NCBI GenBank assembly: GCA_002081555.1
Contig: MZNV01000142.1
Span: forward strand, 1-63,578
Length of the DNA: 63,578 nt
Direction: 5' to 3'
Source: Protostelium mycophagum
Taxonomy: Eukaryota; Evosea; Variosea; Protosteliida; Protosteliaceae
This document shows, piece by piece, positions 1 to 12,817 of this stretch. The notes beneath the pieces were generated by a model that searched no databases, was not told the origin of the DNA, and worked only from the letters and a program-made list of their open reading frames with translations. Every line of letters begins with the position of its first letter. Position 1 is the stretch's first letter. A program made the translations under genes and the position numbers.

Positions 1-19
1 CAATTCTGAGATATCGCAG

Positions 20-346
20 ACATCGATGTTAAGAAGTTGGCGAGAAAGAGCCACTACATCATCACTTTCGATCTCCCCAACGATGTCTCTAACAGCCTGA
101 ACGGCATGTACCAAGGAACCCTTAGACTTCCCCAGGACTCCACTGGTCTCTTCACCGAGGTCAGAATCATCACATCATATTCTATTTTTAGACTCATGAC
201 ATAAGGTTTCTGTCAGCGTGAAGACGCAGAGACAGCTCTACCCCGGTCCCACTCAGATGAACGGTAATGGAATGGGCGATTTGGCAAAACTCTGTCCCTC
301 TAAGAGTGCCAAGAAGCCTCTCTGGAACAAGTGCAAGGGTATCTAA
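20..346 (+). CDS. C-terminal exons of an unrecognised protein (5' end outside window)
   Basis: An acceptor (GCAG) at 16-19 opens a frame reading DIDVKKLARKSHYIITFDLP and continuing to a GT donor at 160. Joining it to an acceptor CAG ending at 229 keeps phase and gives RQLYPGPTQMNGNGMGDLAK followed by a Lys/Cys-rich tail and TAA at 344-346. The joint across the 70-nt intron is frame-consistent. I do not recognise the family: the visible 80 or so residues show no motif, and the tail CPSKSAKKPLWNKCKGI is basic with two cysteines. The main part of the gene lies upstream of the window. The exon-intron model is moderately safe; the function is unknown. Confidence 0.5.
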
Positions 347-772
347 TCGCTTGGTTTCTGTCCACTCAATAAACACATTCTTCATTACTTTTACTTTTTG
401 TGGTGCCTCTCAACTTACATAAATCTTCGGTATGCCAGAGTTCTTACCACATCAATTTGCAGTGTTGCGTGGTTTGGTCAGTATTACTTTAACCAAAATT
501 GTTGAGTGGAGCTCTTCAGGGCAAACAAAAGTTTTGCTGAAAACAGGATTTTGGCCGTTTTGTCATGAAAATGACACTAAAACAAAAAATGGTGTGTTCT
601 TGCAATCCTCAGTTCACAACTCCTGCATCCATTGTCTCTGAGTCTGAGACAACATCACCTCTGGAAGCTGCTCATATCAGAGACAGCCCCTTACTACATT
701 TGCGAGTAAATTCCTGTTTTCATAAAGTTTTGTCAGAGCACAAGAGTGTTTTTGACAGTTTAACCAGAGAAA

Positions 773-1165
773 ATGACTACTTGTAAGACAGCAGCACTTA
801 CGTGTGATGATTTTCTGAGCAACTTTGTTGATGTTGAGGAACAAGAAATGGACTCTGTCATTCAAATACGTGAGACAACATCAATTTTTTGGTTAAACTC
901 ACGGATCTTAGAGAAACCACTTCGCTTTACTTCAGGAGATTCTAAATTATACACCTTTGGAGATGACGATAATCTCCTCGATCTTCTTTGTCGAGTCTTT
1001 GCGCTCAATCCTGAGAGACCGATCCTCATTTCGCCCTTGAATGATGAGAACGGTACTCAAGGTGTCACAAGGGAGCTTCTTGAGTATAGTGCCCGCGAAG
1101 GTCAAGGTTCATTGACTGGGGAATGGAAAGTTTCACAAGTGCAAGATTCGGCGAGGGGTGGGTAA
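773..1165 (+). CDS. Uncharacterised open frame, possible exon of a gene extending to about 2012
   Basis: A 130-codon open frame with fairly ordinary composition includes the stretch YTFGDDDNLLDLLCRVFALN. It ends near a plausible donor (GTAAAAC at about 1165) that is followed by a pyrimidine-rich acceptor at 1200. I could not make the phase agree cleanly with the frame downstream, so the exon assignment is provisional. No domain is recognised. It could be the 5' part of the gene covered in the next entry, a separate gene, or decayed sequence. The 350-772 stretch upstream holds only short open frames and I see no convincing gene in it. Confidence 0.25.
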   Translation: MTTCKTAALTCDDFLSNFVDVEEQEMDSVIQIRETTSIFWLNSRILEKPLRFTSGDSKLYTFGDDDNLLDLLCRVFALNPERPILISPLNDENGTQGVTRELLEYSAREGQGSLTGEWKVSQVQDSARGG

Positions 1166-1200
1166 AACAAGTGATAATTGGATGAATCAACTTTTTTCAG

Positions 1201-2012
1201 ATGAAAAACCACAAGTGTCGTATTTACGTGAGTTATTTAGTCTTGGAAGTAGTTAATTCTGACCAGGAAAAAGCTTATCGTTTGTATTCCTTTGTCTCGG
1301 CAGTTCTCTCGGCATATGTATCCTCGAAATCAGCATCCTCAGCCACATCAGCAAGAGACCAGGACTTGGAGTCGGCCAAAGCCTTGAATTCTCCAACAGG
1401 TTCATTGGCCAACCTGGTCATCCCAAATCGCCGCAGTTGGGGCGATCTCCTCCGCACTCGCAACAGGAGGAAAGCTTATCGACGGATGGTACGATCATAG
1501 AGAAGTCGGAATCGTCTTCCATCTCCTGGCGTCGGCGCTTATCTCATGCACGCCCATCCTCTCCTGCTGATTTGATGTTAATTGCACCTGACTGGACGCA
1601 GGAATACTTACGTATGAATACATTCCCGCAATCTTGGGAGCGATTGGATTCATTATCCTCATCTGGATTCACATCAAGAGAATCAGAGCCAAACGAAAAT
1701 ACAATTCATTCTCAACAAAGCCGATCATCGAAACAAGGGATGAGCAAGTGCTCACTGCCAGCATGTCCCTCTTGCATTAAATCGACACCATTTTGTTCTT
1801 CGATCAGTAGCATTTGGATTCATCTTTGGAGAAACATCACAGAGGGAAAGATGGGATCATGGGACCAAGTGGATGAAGATACAAAAAAGAGGTTGAAACT
1901 TAAGTGGAGGGAACAAGGATATATTATATTCTTAGGTTCTATGACTTGGGGTGATCTCTTAAAATATAAGAAGAGATTAGAACACCAAGGAATGGAAGGA
2001 AGAAAGCAATAA
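1201..2012 (+). CDS. Uncharacterised gene with two competing reading frames
   Basis: After an intron at 1228-1266 (GTGAGT...CAG), one frame stays open for about 248 codons to TAA at 2010-2012. It starts hydrophobic (SLSFVFLCLGSSLGICILEI) and then becomes Ser/Arg-rich. A second frame overlaps it and looks like membrane protein. 1436-1570 reads EVGIVFHLLASALISCTPIL, and 1598-1780 reads IPAILGAIGFIILIWIHIKR followed by a basic patch, as expected of a transmembrane helix with a cytoplasmic positive flank. The two pieces of the second frame are separated by in-frame stops and lack a good donor. The uninterrupted first frame has the better formal support, while the second has the more protein-like codon use. 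No family is recognised. Confidence 0.3.
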
Positions 2013-2060
2013 AATATTCTGATATAAATCTGCAAGGACGAAATATTCCTGGAAATATTT

Positions 2061-2372
2061 ATGAGTTGTTTGGGTCGACCAGATGGTCAGAAGAGTAGAG
2101 AGCCATATAAATCTTCTGGGGGCGATACTGCACGCAAGCTTTTGTACAACAAGAAGCTCTCAGGATAGAAAATACATGAAAATGGGTTGGCCAGGTGCCA
2201 TCAAATTCTCAATCATTGCATTGGCAGAGCACATGAGATTATTTCTTTATGGGAGACACCACCACAGCTTTGGTTTTGTACTGATGAGGCTTTTTTTCAA
2301 TGGGAGGTTCAAAGGAGTTCGGAATTTACAGGAGAGGGATTACAAGTGTGGGATGGGAGCCCAATGGCATGA
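2061..2372 (+). CDS. Possible small two-exon gene, unrecognised
   Basis: An ATG at 2061 opens MSCLGRPDGQKSREPYKSSG and continues to about 2160. A second open stretch, entered near an acceptor at about 2195, reads HEIISLWETPPQLWFCTDEA and FFQWEVQRSSEFTGEGLQVW before a stop at about 2372. The second stretch has an unusual density of Trp and Phe that looks like real protein rather than chance, but I recognise no family. The splice joining the two is inferred. The segment 2400-2518 after it shows nothing I can name. Confidence 0.25.
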
Positions 2373-2518
2373 TGCATGCGCTTGGTTATAAATATTTCAA
2401 GTTGAAAGGGGGAAAATAGGTTTTCAGAGCAACAAGGTGTGTCATCATCACGTGATTGATCTCATTCTAAATAATCTTAATAAGAAAATAACTGTTTATC
2501 AAAATAATTTTCAAGATC

Positions 2519-5500
2519 TCAATGGGTGATCAATCTCAGACCTGCACATGATCAACTTCTTTCAAGAAACAAACAAGTCTTTATAGACATATACAGACCT
2601 ATACAGACCTATACAGACCTATATAGACATATATAGACATATAGACATATATTACCTCCAAGCTCACTGAAGTTATGCGGGAAATGGTCACCAGGACAAG
2701 TAATAAACATAAAGTTGCGAGGAACCCCGAGGCTTTCAGAGACGGCACGGACCAGACCTGGCTCAAAGACTCCTTCTACCAACACCTACATCCTGTCACA
2801 TTCTATACACCACATGTGGGGATATGTTTGTATCGCATCCCTTTCGCAGAAATGCGAAAAAAACTGCGATGAAGCCAACAAATGAATAAAAATCGGATTT
2901 TATTTAAATCTAATATTTCATGAATAAAAATCAAATAATACTAATATAGTATCATATATTGATATATATATATATAGTATTATATATTGATATATATATA
3001 TATAGTATTATATATATAAATATTCAATAAAATACTCAATAAAATATTCAATAAAATATTCACCAGATCAATGCATAGCTTTGGGTATTGTCTGTCCAAA
3101 AACATCACATTATTCTCCAAATTCGCTGGTATTTGATCTTCAGACCTGATCACATTCAATTATGGTTCCACAAAAAGTCATCACTTGTAGACGTGCACGA
3201 TCTGCAGCCAATTTGTGAGCTCGTTATCTCGGACATAGAGTATCGCCTTGTTTAGTGTAGAAGGGTCGTCTGTCTTTGCGAAGAATACCATTGGCTGGTT
3301 CTCTATCTCTTTGGCAGCTTGGTAACATTTCTCTGTCAATCCGTTGAAACACCTGAATTTTCGCGTGAAATACGTAACCATCTTGAGCAACTACAACGTC
3401 TCAATCTATTGAGACTGAAAATAAATAATAAATAAAATGACCTTCTTTCTGGTAAACATTGTCATAACGATAAGCAGAGTCACACCAAAATATCCAATGA
3501 AGTAGTTAACATAAATCGGGTTACTCGCGATACTTCCAATCATTCCGGCCAACACGGCAGAGAACCCAAATACCACAGCAGGCCAGCTCGCTGTCACCTA
3601 TAAATAGATCAGTATTTCTAAGAATAAATAATCTGGACCTCTCTGTGCAGCATGGACCTCTTGTATTTTAAAATCATATTACCGGCGGCGAACAAGGCCA
3701 TCACGCCTAAGAAGGCGATGGTATAAACACCCTCTAGCGATGATATCTCTCCGCCTACAATGATGTAGAGATAAGATGTAATCACAAAAAATCCTAAAAA
3801 ATTCAATATGCATAGAAATAAATATTTTAAATATTAAATTAAATAATTTAATTTGAAAAATTTATCTAATTTAAAAAATTAAATTTAAAAATACCTAAGA
3901 TGATGAAATGTGGAGTCTTGCGCCACGGATTCTCCATGACTAGAAACATGGGAAGACATCTGTCCAGAGACATTCTTGCCACAAGTCCGGTGATACCGAC
4001 ATATCCAGTGAGTACAGCACCGGATAACACCATGAATGCGTCTACAGAGACCATATAGTTCAACCACTGACCGGATACTCTGTCTCCAATAGCTGCCAGT
4101 AAGTCCTGAATCCTCATTAAAATGTGCAGAAAAGATGTTCACTTGAAAAGTTTTTGCGACAGTAATTACATTTAATTTCACAAATATTTATTTTTAAATA
4201 TATTGAGTAGGCGAATATTTATCCCATAATTAATATATTTTTATGTTCTTATATTAATAATTATATTTTTTAAGGTGATGAGATGTAGATAAAGAGGATA
4301 CACACCTTGTTGTGGGTGTTGATCTCATTCAGAGGCATCACACAAGTCGCGAGGAAACTTAGAGTTGGGTTGAAAAAAGCCACCGCATACCACATGTTCC
4401 GGAGTGTCTTTGCAAACACACCTGCCATTGTCAAATTTGTAAATATATACAATATTATGTGATTTTCAAAAGTGCGGTAATTACCGTAGAAATCACGGTC
4501 CCGAACGTGATTTTGCCAGGTATTACCGTCACATAGTACGTATAGACACAAAATAAATTTATAATACATCAATACATTTGTAGATGAAAATGTTTACCTG
4601 GCTTTTGTTCTTCTACATAATTTGCAGATGTCTCAAACCCCGAAACACCGAGAAGTGCCGCACAGAACCCAAAGAATATAGCACCAGGTATATTCTCATG
4701 AGGAACAGGTTGCTTCCAGTTATCCTGTGATGGTTGGTATATATATATCTATATATTCATAGACGAGATGTATATACTTTTAAGATGGTAAAGTCGTGGG
4801 TTCTTCCGAGATAGATGATACACATGATGATCAACAGAAGCATCGTGCCAATGTGTATCGTGAAGATCACCAAGGCCACATTCGCCGATTCCTAACCACA
4901 TTAATCACATTTAAATCTCTCATTTACATGATACACTTTGAACAGATCATGTCTTTACAATTACATGAATAATCATGTCTTACCTTCAGACCCATGAGTG
5001 TCATAAAGGCGAAAACGCCAAGGAGTGCGACCACAGCCCAGTGTGGATCTAATCCTGACCACAGATTCGTACAATAAGCGATGGCTGAAGTGGCAGAGAC
5101 GACCGCTGTCGCGATGTAGGAGACTAAAGTGAGGCAGGCAGCAAAAGCAGCGAGAAGTTTTGTTGTAGAATTGAGCAATACATTGTATGCACCGCCATTT
5201 AGAGGCAGAGCAGTCCCCACCTAAAACATGTCATTTAAAGGGACAGTCACTTTTTAATCTCACCTCTGAATAAATGTTCCTGAAGACATATAATACCACC
5301 GCAACAATGAGAAGAGAGATGGGTGCGTATTGTCCTGCTTGTAAAGCACAAGAACCAGCCACATACAGACAGGAAGAGGTGATGTCATTTCCCGCGATAG
5401 ATGTCGCTCTCCATTGCCCCAGCAATTTGTGCTGTTTGTGATTGGCACCGTCTAAACGTGTCAACCAGAGTTACAAAGCGAGGCCACACCTTTTTGGGCC

Positions 5501-5589
5501 GCAGGATCAACAGTCAACCTCGATACAGATCCCCACCCTGGAAATTCCCAATGAACAGTGTGACTTTCTGTATACACATTGCTGTCCAT
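2519..5589 (-). CDS. APC-superfamily amino-acid permease, 13 exons, 614 aa
   Basis: Predicted multi-pass membrane transporter for amino acids or related amines. Exons run (- strand) 5490-5589, 5264-5451, 4984-5220, 4778-4891, 4598-4724, 4306-4421, 3895-4105, 3639-3793, 3442-3597, 3185-3390, 3064-3145, 2656-2785 and 2519-2541. They total 1845 nt, exactly 615 codons with the stop, which strongly supports the model. Start ATG at 5589 gives MDSNVYTESHTVHWEF. Landmarks typical of the family are TSIAGNDITSS, TALPLNGGAYNVLL, the helix around ALLGVSGFETSANYVEEQKPG, VLTGYVGITGLVARMSLDR, and a cytosolic C-terminal domain with ILYVRDNELTNWLQIVHVY, MFLDRQYPKLCIDL and FMFITCPGDHFPHNFSELGG. That tail resembles a universal-stress-type nucleotide-binding fold (inference). 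The substrate cannot be read from sequence. Confidence 0.88.
2584..2655. repeat. Tandem repeat of CTATACAGAC / ATATAGACAT units
   Basis: Three exact copies of a 10-nt unit (acagacctat register) grade into three copies of a related atatagacat unit. The array lies inside the last permease intron (2542-2655), between the final two exons. It reads as a slippage-grown minisatellite. Confidence 0.7.
2786..3063. repeat. AT-rich intron filled with tandem short repeats
   Basis: This is the longest permease intron (278 nt on the - strand, GTGAAT...GTAG). It contains two near-identical copies of a unit built from TATATTGATATATATATATA and AGTAT (about 2948-3015), then four copies of AATAAAATATTC-like sequence (about 3024-3062). 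Its position between two exons of one protein is fixed by the uninterrupted family motif across the joint (CIDL to VLVEGVFEPG). Confidence 0.7.
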
Positions 5590-6303
5590 GAAAGAGTCTC
5601 TCTGACACCCATTAGAAAATGGGACAGAATCCATCATCATCGATCTACCTCAACAGACACATGGCTAGAAGCTAATAAAGGTGCTGCCTCTGTGAGAGGT
5701 TTTCCATCTCTGGTCGTCATTCTCTACGAACGGGCGATTCGCGATGTGATCAGAAAACAAGAAAAATATTTCCACAAGATCCAACCTTTCTGACAGGTTT
5801 CTGTCTAAACGGACATTTCATGAAATGAAAAACAGCTCTGGGGCCAACGCTCACTTTCTTCTGGCAATGCCGACGACACTAGCGCTCATGCTGCCTTCCA
5901 CCTTCGACGAAGCTGAGCTCGGCGGACATCCCATGCGAAACGGGACACTCACTCGGTCCAAAAAGAACACTCACAACCTCTTAGACACAAAAAAGGCCAA
6001 GCATTAATACACCTTGCTCGTCCACAATTTAAATATTATAGCACATATCAAAATCGAACAAGTGATTGTATTAATGTACTTCAATCATATTTATTTTAGA
6101 ACCATCACACACGATATTAATTCCAAAAATCCTCAAAATAAATATACGAATGACAAGAAGATTTCCAGGTTTACTTCTGCAGAATAAATCGCTTTGCTTT
6201 TATATATTTCGAAAGCTTGTAACGTTAAGAGGATGAAGGGATCCGGGAGGCTATTCATGTACATCAAGTCTAAGGTATACCATCATGGAATGGGTCTTCA
6301 CCT
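5590..6303. other. Intergenic region upstream of the permease
   Basis: Both flanking genes are on the - strand, so this holds the permease promoter and the 3' flank of the next gene. Open frames on the + strand at 5401-5793 and 5825-6007 are without recognisable features, and the first overlaps the permease 5' exons antisense. I see no RNA gene or clear repeat. Confidence 0.5.
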
Positions 6304-6976
6304 CTATCCATAAGAAAGGTGACCGATTGCTCTCCGTCTGAAAAAAAGGAGACCGTCTGCTTCGAATATTCCTGGTTGCATCAGATTCGTCATCGTGGAG
6401 GTGATGTATGCATTTACCTCTACGATCACATCGTACAGACGTAGACCCTTGAATAATTCGTAATAATATTGATCGTCCTTGCCTTCTCTTCTTTGTTGGT
6501 AGTTCCCGACGATGTCTATAAATTTCCGCCAGTCAAAATGCTGTGGTCCGACCAAATAGTCGAGGGCGAGCTCTCCATTTTCTTTGTTCAAGCGATATTC
6601 TACGATTTGCCAATTTCCTGTACCTTCCATCCACGACACTTGTCTCTTTAGACGCACCCCGCTCGGTGTGGTGATATAGAAGTATCTTCTTAATAGTGCG
6701 TTCCCAATGTTTTTAGTTCCTTGACTAGGTTTCCAGAAGAAACCATCTGCTCGTCCTGAGGGTAAAAAAGATCCTCTGAAGGGATAACAAAATACCACAT
6801 CTCCCTCTTCACCAAATCCTTCTATTTCCTCAGAGATAAGATTCATATAGTAAATCACCTGGTACTGCTTGAATTTGTGTGAAGACTAACTCTTCAGGGA
6901 TGTGTTGGCAAGTATTCAGATAGAAAAGCGCGTTCTCCAGAAACACGTTCCACCTACGTTGATCCCATGTGGTCAT
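6304..6976 (-). CDS. Small protein with a NAC-like DNA-binding signature
   Basis: Two exons. ATG at 6976 opens MTTWDQRRWNVFLENALFYL. A short intron beginning GTGATTTAC is removed at an acceptor AAATAG, and the second exon runs to TAG at 6304-6306, about 210 aa in all. The centre resembles the NAC domain of plant transcription factors, part of the WRKY-GCM1 fold group. SGRADGFFWKPSQGTKNIGN matches the spacing of the NAC subdomain C element (R-x-sGyWK-x-tG), and WQIVEYRLN matches the strongly conserved W-x-hEYRL end of subdomain D. The N-terminal IPEEL is a weak echo of subdomain A. If real, it would act in the nucleus. The similarity is read by eye, and an unrelated beta-rich domain is possible. 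The start could lie further upstream, because an acceptor-like TATAG precedes this ATG. Confidence 0.45.
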
Positions 6977-7648
6977 GTCTATAAGAAGAAAGATCGATTA
7001 CTCCTCGTGTGGAGACTGTCCTCTTTGCTTTCTCCCCTGTCTTCACAAGAATTGCGGTGTGGTTGTAAATCGTCATCGGACCCTGTGACACCTTGCGGAA
7101 CTCTTAAATCCCGAGTTTTCCGGTTGCGAAAGAAGGGGCAACAAAGAGCTTCAAGTGGTCTTCTTCCGGATTACAATCACCCTCGCATTATGTCTTAAAA
7201 AGCAAGATGGAACATAATTTCACTCAATGGGAGCAGACACATCTAACAGCCCGTTTTATCAAAGTTGATAAAAAAAGTGATTTTCAACTAACAAAAACTG
7301 TCAGCCATGCCACTGTGGCTACTATCATTTATGGTGCACCGATTTTCGCCCAGTCTGCATACAGCATGCATAGGGCACAAAAGCTAATTTGCTGTGTCAG
7401 TACGTGGTAGATCTGAAGGTGATCTACCCTCTCATCTCTTTGGTAAAGCTAACCAATGCTGGCGCTGGAACGATTTTTTGCCGCAGCATCATATTGCAGA
7501 ATGGTAAATGCATTCATGAATGTTTAGACTTGACCCAGAAGTAACCAAAAAACGACCCAAATTTGCGTGATTTTGATGTGTCAATTTTATATGGGTGTTT
7601 CTGTTCTTCACTTACGTTCCATCTGAGCGCGAAGAAAATGAGATCGAG
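6977..7648. promoter_or_regulatory. Divergent intergenic region between the NAC-like gene and the SRPK gene
   Basis: The two genes point away from each other and share this 670-bp gap. Short open frames at 6902-7198 (+) and 7207-7410 (+) lack convincing codon structure or homology. Part of the left side may be 5' UTR or an extra first exon of the NAC-like gene. No defined promoter motif is claimed. Confidence 0.3.
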
Positions 7649-10094
<2,446 letters not shown>

Positions 10095-10292
10095 GTTTGT
10101 ATCTGATCATCTCCTTCATTTTTTACATTGAGGTTGGTGATGTGTTCTTGACGTAAAAGGAGATTTCGCTTACATACGTAAGATGATCGTAAAAACAATA
10201 CCAGTTCCCCAGCTGAAATCAGAAAAAACATCGAAACAACCAAAAAGTGCATCGTCTGAGAGAAAAGATACGGAGAAAACAAAGACAGCAAA

Positions 10293-11762
10293 ATGGATAG
10301 CAGTATGCCGTACGTGATACCGGAAAGTTCCGTCAAACCGAAAGTCTTGACCCTTGTTCCAAATGTAATATCACGAATATCGTGAGGATAGACTTCTCAT
10401 CTTTTAGGATCCTGGGTCACGTTACAAGACAAAGCAACTCCAAGTCCAGACTGTTGGAAAGAGTAAGATGATCAAGAGTTTTTTCTTGAACATCAACGAA
10501 GTCGCGAAGACAATGCAAGTCCCCCCAAGTTGTATCCTAAGAATATTTATTTCTAATAACACATATAACGTCGTTCCTTGACCGAGTAGACATCATTCAC
10601 TTCATCGCTTATTCAATCGGTACAAAGGCCACTTACGATGTGAAGAAGCCAGAGAGACAACAAGGTGAAGAAAATACATTATTTTACACCAGGAACTCTA
10701 ATTTCAACAGCTTTTCTGACCGGAGAACACGATATGAAGGATCTCTCTAAATGGACTCTTCAATTCATCAACGAGGTTCTGCTCTGCGTGAACTGTGGTC
10801 TTCCTGAGTTATTGATCACCGTGGAGAAGAATCAGCCAGTAGGTAGCTGCAGAGCCTGTGGTTCAAGTAAGCCCTTACCCATCACAAACGAGAGGTTCAA
10901 GAAACACATTGTAAACCATCCACCCACCACAAAGGGTGCTTTCTCTGGAAATGAAGCCGGTTCAAAGTGGGTATCCATTGTTTCACATTTTAACAGGGAT
11001 CTTGGTGTTGAAATAAAAACAGGAAGGGCGGCAGCAGCAAGAAGGATAGAAGAAAGAATAAAGAAGAAGAGGAGCCCTCTTCTGAAGAAGAAGAGGAAGA
11101 TGATGATGATGATAACGTCGTGTGGTTCTCTGATACATCGGCCGAGGCCATGAAGAAGAGAAGAGAACAGTTATTAGTAGATACTGAACTCACCTCTGAT
11201 TCAAACGACAAGGAAGAGAAGAAAGAAGGTGATGATTCTATGCACCTGATTAATCAAACCATCTCACCACTGTATAGAGGCCATCACTGAAGGAGTTGAG
11301 AAATTAAAGGTGAAGAAAGAGAAAAAAGAAAAGAAGAGTAAAGAAGCTGCACCTGTCGTGGAAGAAGAGGAGAAGGGATTTGGTGGAGACATGAACAAAC
11401 TGATGGGAGAGAAGAAGGACATCTTCTCAACCATCAAGAAGAAGGAATTCAAAACATTATTACAGAGTGAACCTCAGGACAAGTTCTTAGAGTGGCTTGA
11501 GAAGTTCATGACCAAGCAGAAGAATGTCGCAAAGATCGCTCATGTGGTGAAGGAGTTGTACGATGAAGATCTCTTAGAGGAAGAAAGTATCATGACGTGG
11601 TATAAGCAGAATAGCAACAGTGGTGTCAAGACCAGCATGGCCCCTCTCATCAAATGGTTCGAGTAAGACATTATCTTGATCAAAGATTAGATCATGTGGC
11701 TGATAGAGTGATGTAGAGAGGCAGAAGAAGAGAGTGAGGAGGACGAAGAGGAAGAGGATTAA
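10293..11762 (+). CDS. Translation initiation factor eIF5
   Basis: GTPase-activating factor for eIF2 in start-codon selection. ATG at 10293 (MDSSMPYVIPESSVKPK). The next exon gives DPGSRYKTKQLQVQ, whose Arg sits where the eIF5 arginine finger is found. Then follow FFLNINEVAKTMQVPPS, IIHFAYSIGTK-type sequence and a zinc-binding module with two CxxC pairs, LLCVNCGLPEL and GSCRACGSS. An acidic linker contains the family segment VVWFSDTSAEAMKKRREQLL. The C-terminal W2/HEAT-type domain includes DKFLEWLEKFMTKQ, VVKELYDEDLLEEESIMTWY and APLIKWFE, and ends in a Glu/Asp tail typical of eIF5. The last intron (GTAAGA...GTAG) keeps frame into that tail, with TAA at 11760-11762. Its 3' end faces the next gene with a 41-bp gap. 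The exact intron phase around 10960-11030 is less certain. Confidence 0.88.
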
Positions 11763-11803
11763 TCGATCATGAAAAAATAAATTACTCGTAGACGATCTCT
11801 TCA

Positions 11804-12739
11804 TTAATAATTATTAGTGAGAACCTTTGCTTCCAAAATATGACGAGAAGAATCCAAAGTGAGAGATATCTGTTGAGCACCACTCTGGACGACCACCACC
11901 TGTTGTCCATATGTATTTGTTCTTGAAGATACCTGTACAGACAATCATCATCTGCATTTATTTGTAATTGTTCTTTACTCACCACAGGTAGACTAAGTAG
12001 TGTGCCGATGAGAGTGTTTGATAATACTTGTCCATTTGCCGTTAATGTCCTCTGATAAATATTTCCCAATGTGTCAAATGAACATTCGACTGTCTGTCCA
12101 TTTGAATTCACCGTACTATTCAATACTCTCCCCGTATTTCCGTTGTTTTTCCCCTTCTATATTCAGATGTGTTTTAATGAATGCAGATGTACACACTGTC
12201 ACAATGCTGGGGTTCTCATCAATACTATCTAAGGCTTGGTTGATCACTTTCTGAATCTTGTCTAATCTTGCTTGCAGCAGAAGTTGTGCGTCGACGTTGT
12301 TCAATATGATATCAACCTGTGTGGCATAAGGATATAAGAGACTCCCTCAATCCCTACATCATTGATGTCCGCAGAGAGTCCAACGTCTATATCAACCAAA
12401 CTGGCAACAGTAACCTGTATTAATGAATACCGAAGACATCGCAGAGAAATTTACTTACTCTTAGACTAACAGCAACGGTCAGTTGTGCGACCTTGATGTC
12501 CACAGTGCCAATTTTAAGAGAAGGGACAGAAAGAAATACATCTGCGAATCTAAGTTCTATATAATAAATGAGATATTACCTGGAGGAGGGAGAGAGCTGT
12601 TTTTGAAATCTCGAAAAGCTTTGGATTCTTCATCATTTGTGAGGGCGAGATCGTAATCTAGATCTTGTTCGTTGAGCGCGTTAACGAGTAGAAAGGAGAA
12701 GAATAGAGGGAGGACCTGTGAACCCCATGTCCGACCCAT
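11804..12739 (-). CDS. Secreted protein of unknown function
   Basis: ATG at 12739 begins MGRTWGSQVLPLFFSFLLVN, a clear signal peptide (short basic n-region, hydrophobic core). Several exons follow: DYDLALTNDEESKAFRDF, VAQLTVAVSLR, VASLVDIDVGLSADINDVGI, AQLLLQARLDKIQKVINQAL and LSNTLIGTLLSLPV. The last exon gives SSRTNTYGQQVVVVQSGAQQ and ends in TAA at 11804-11806. The alternating hydrophobic pattern suggests beta-strands in an extracellular domain, but I recognise no family. An alternative reading of the final exon on the same strand (11782-11930) skips the last splice and looks less natural. The gene converges on eIF5 (41 bp) and diverges from the REXO1-like gene (78 bp). Confidence 0.6.
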
Positions 12740-12817
12740 ATCCAACTCGAGATTTGAATTTTCGCGAGCAAAAAAATAATTCATCACCTTTGATCATTCT
12801 TCTCGTGACCCAACACG
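12740..12817. promoter_or_regulatory. 78-bp divergent promoter region
   Basis: The start codons of the secreted-protein gene (-) and the REXO1-like gene (+) are only 78 bp apart, so this interval must contain both core promoters and 5' UTRs unless upstream exons exist. It contains an A-rich run and TGATCATTCTTCTCGTGACC. No TATA box is obvious. Confidence 0.4.

Noticed and set aside
5401-5793. 130-codon + strand open frame
   Set aside because: Overlaps the first two exons and first intron of the permease on the other strand; no recognisable motif, unlike the permease frame which closes over 615 codons.
10100-10292. Lys/Thr/Ser-rich open stretch before eIF5 as an N-terminal extension
   Set aside because: It is in a different frame from the eIF5 start exon and no splice joins it; known eIF5 starts close to the RYK motif.
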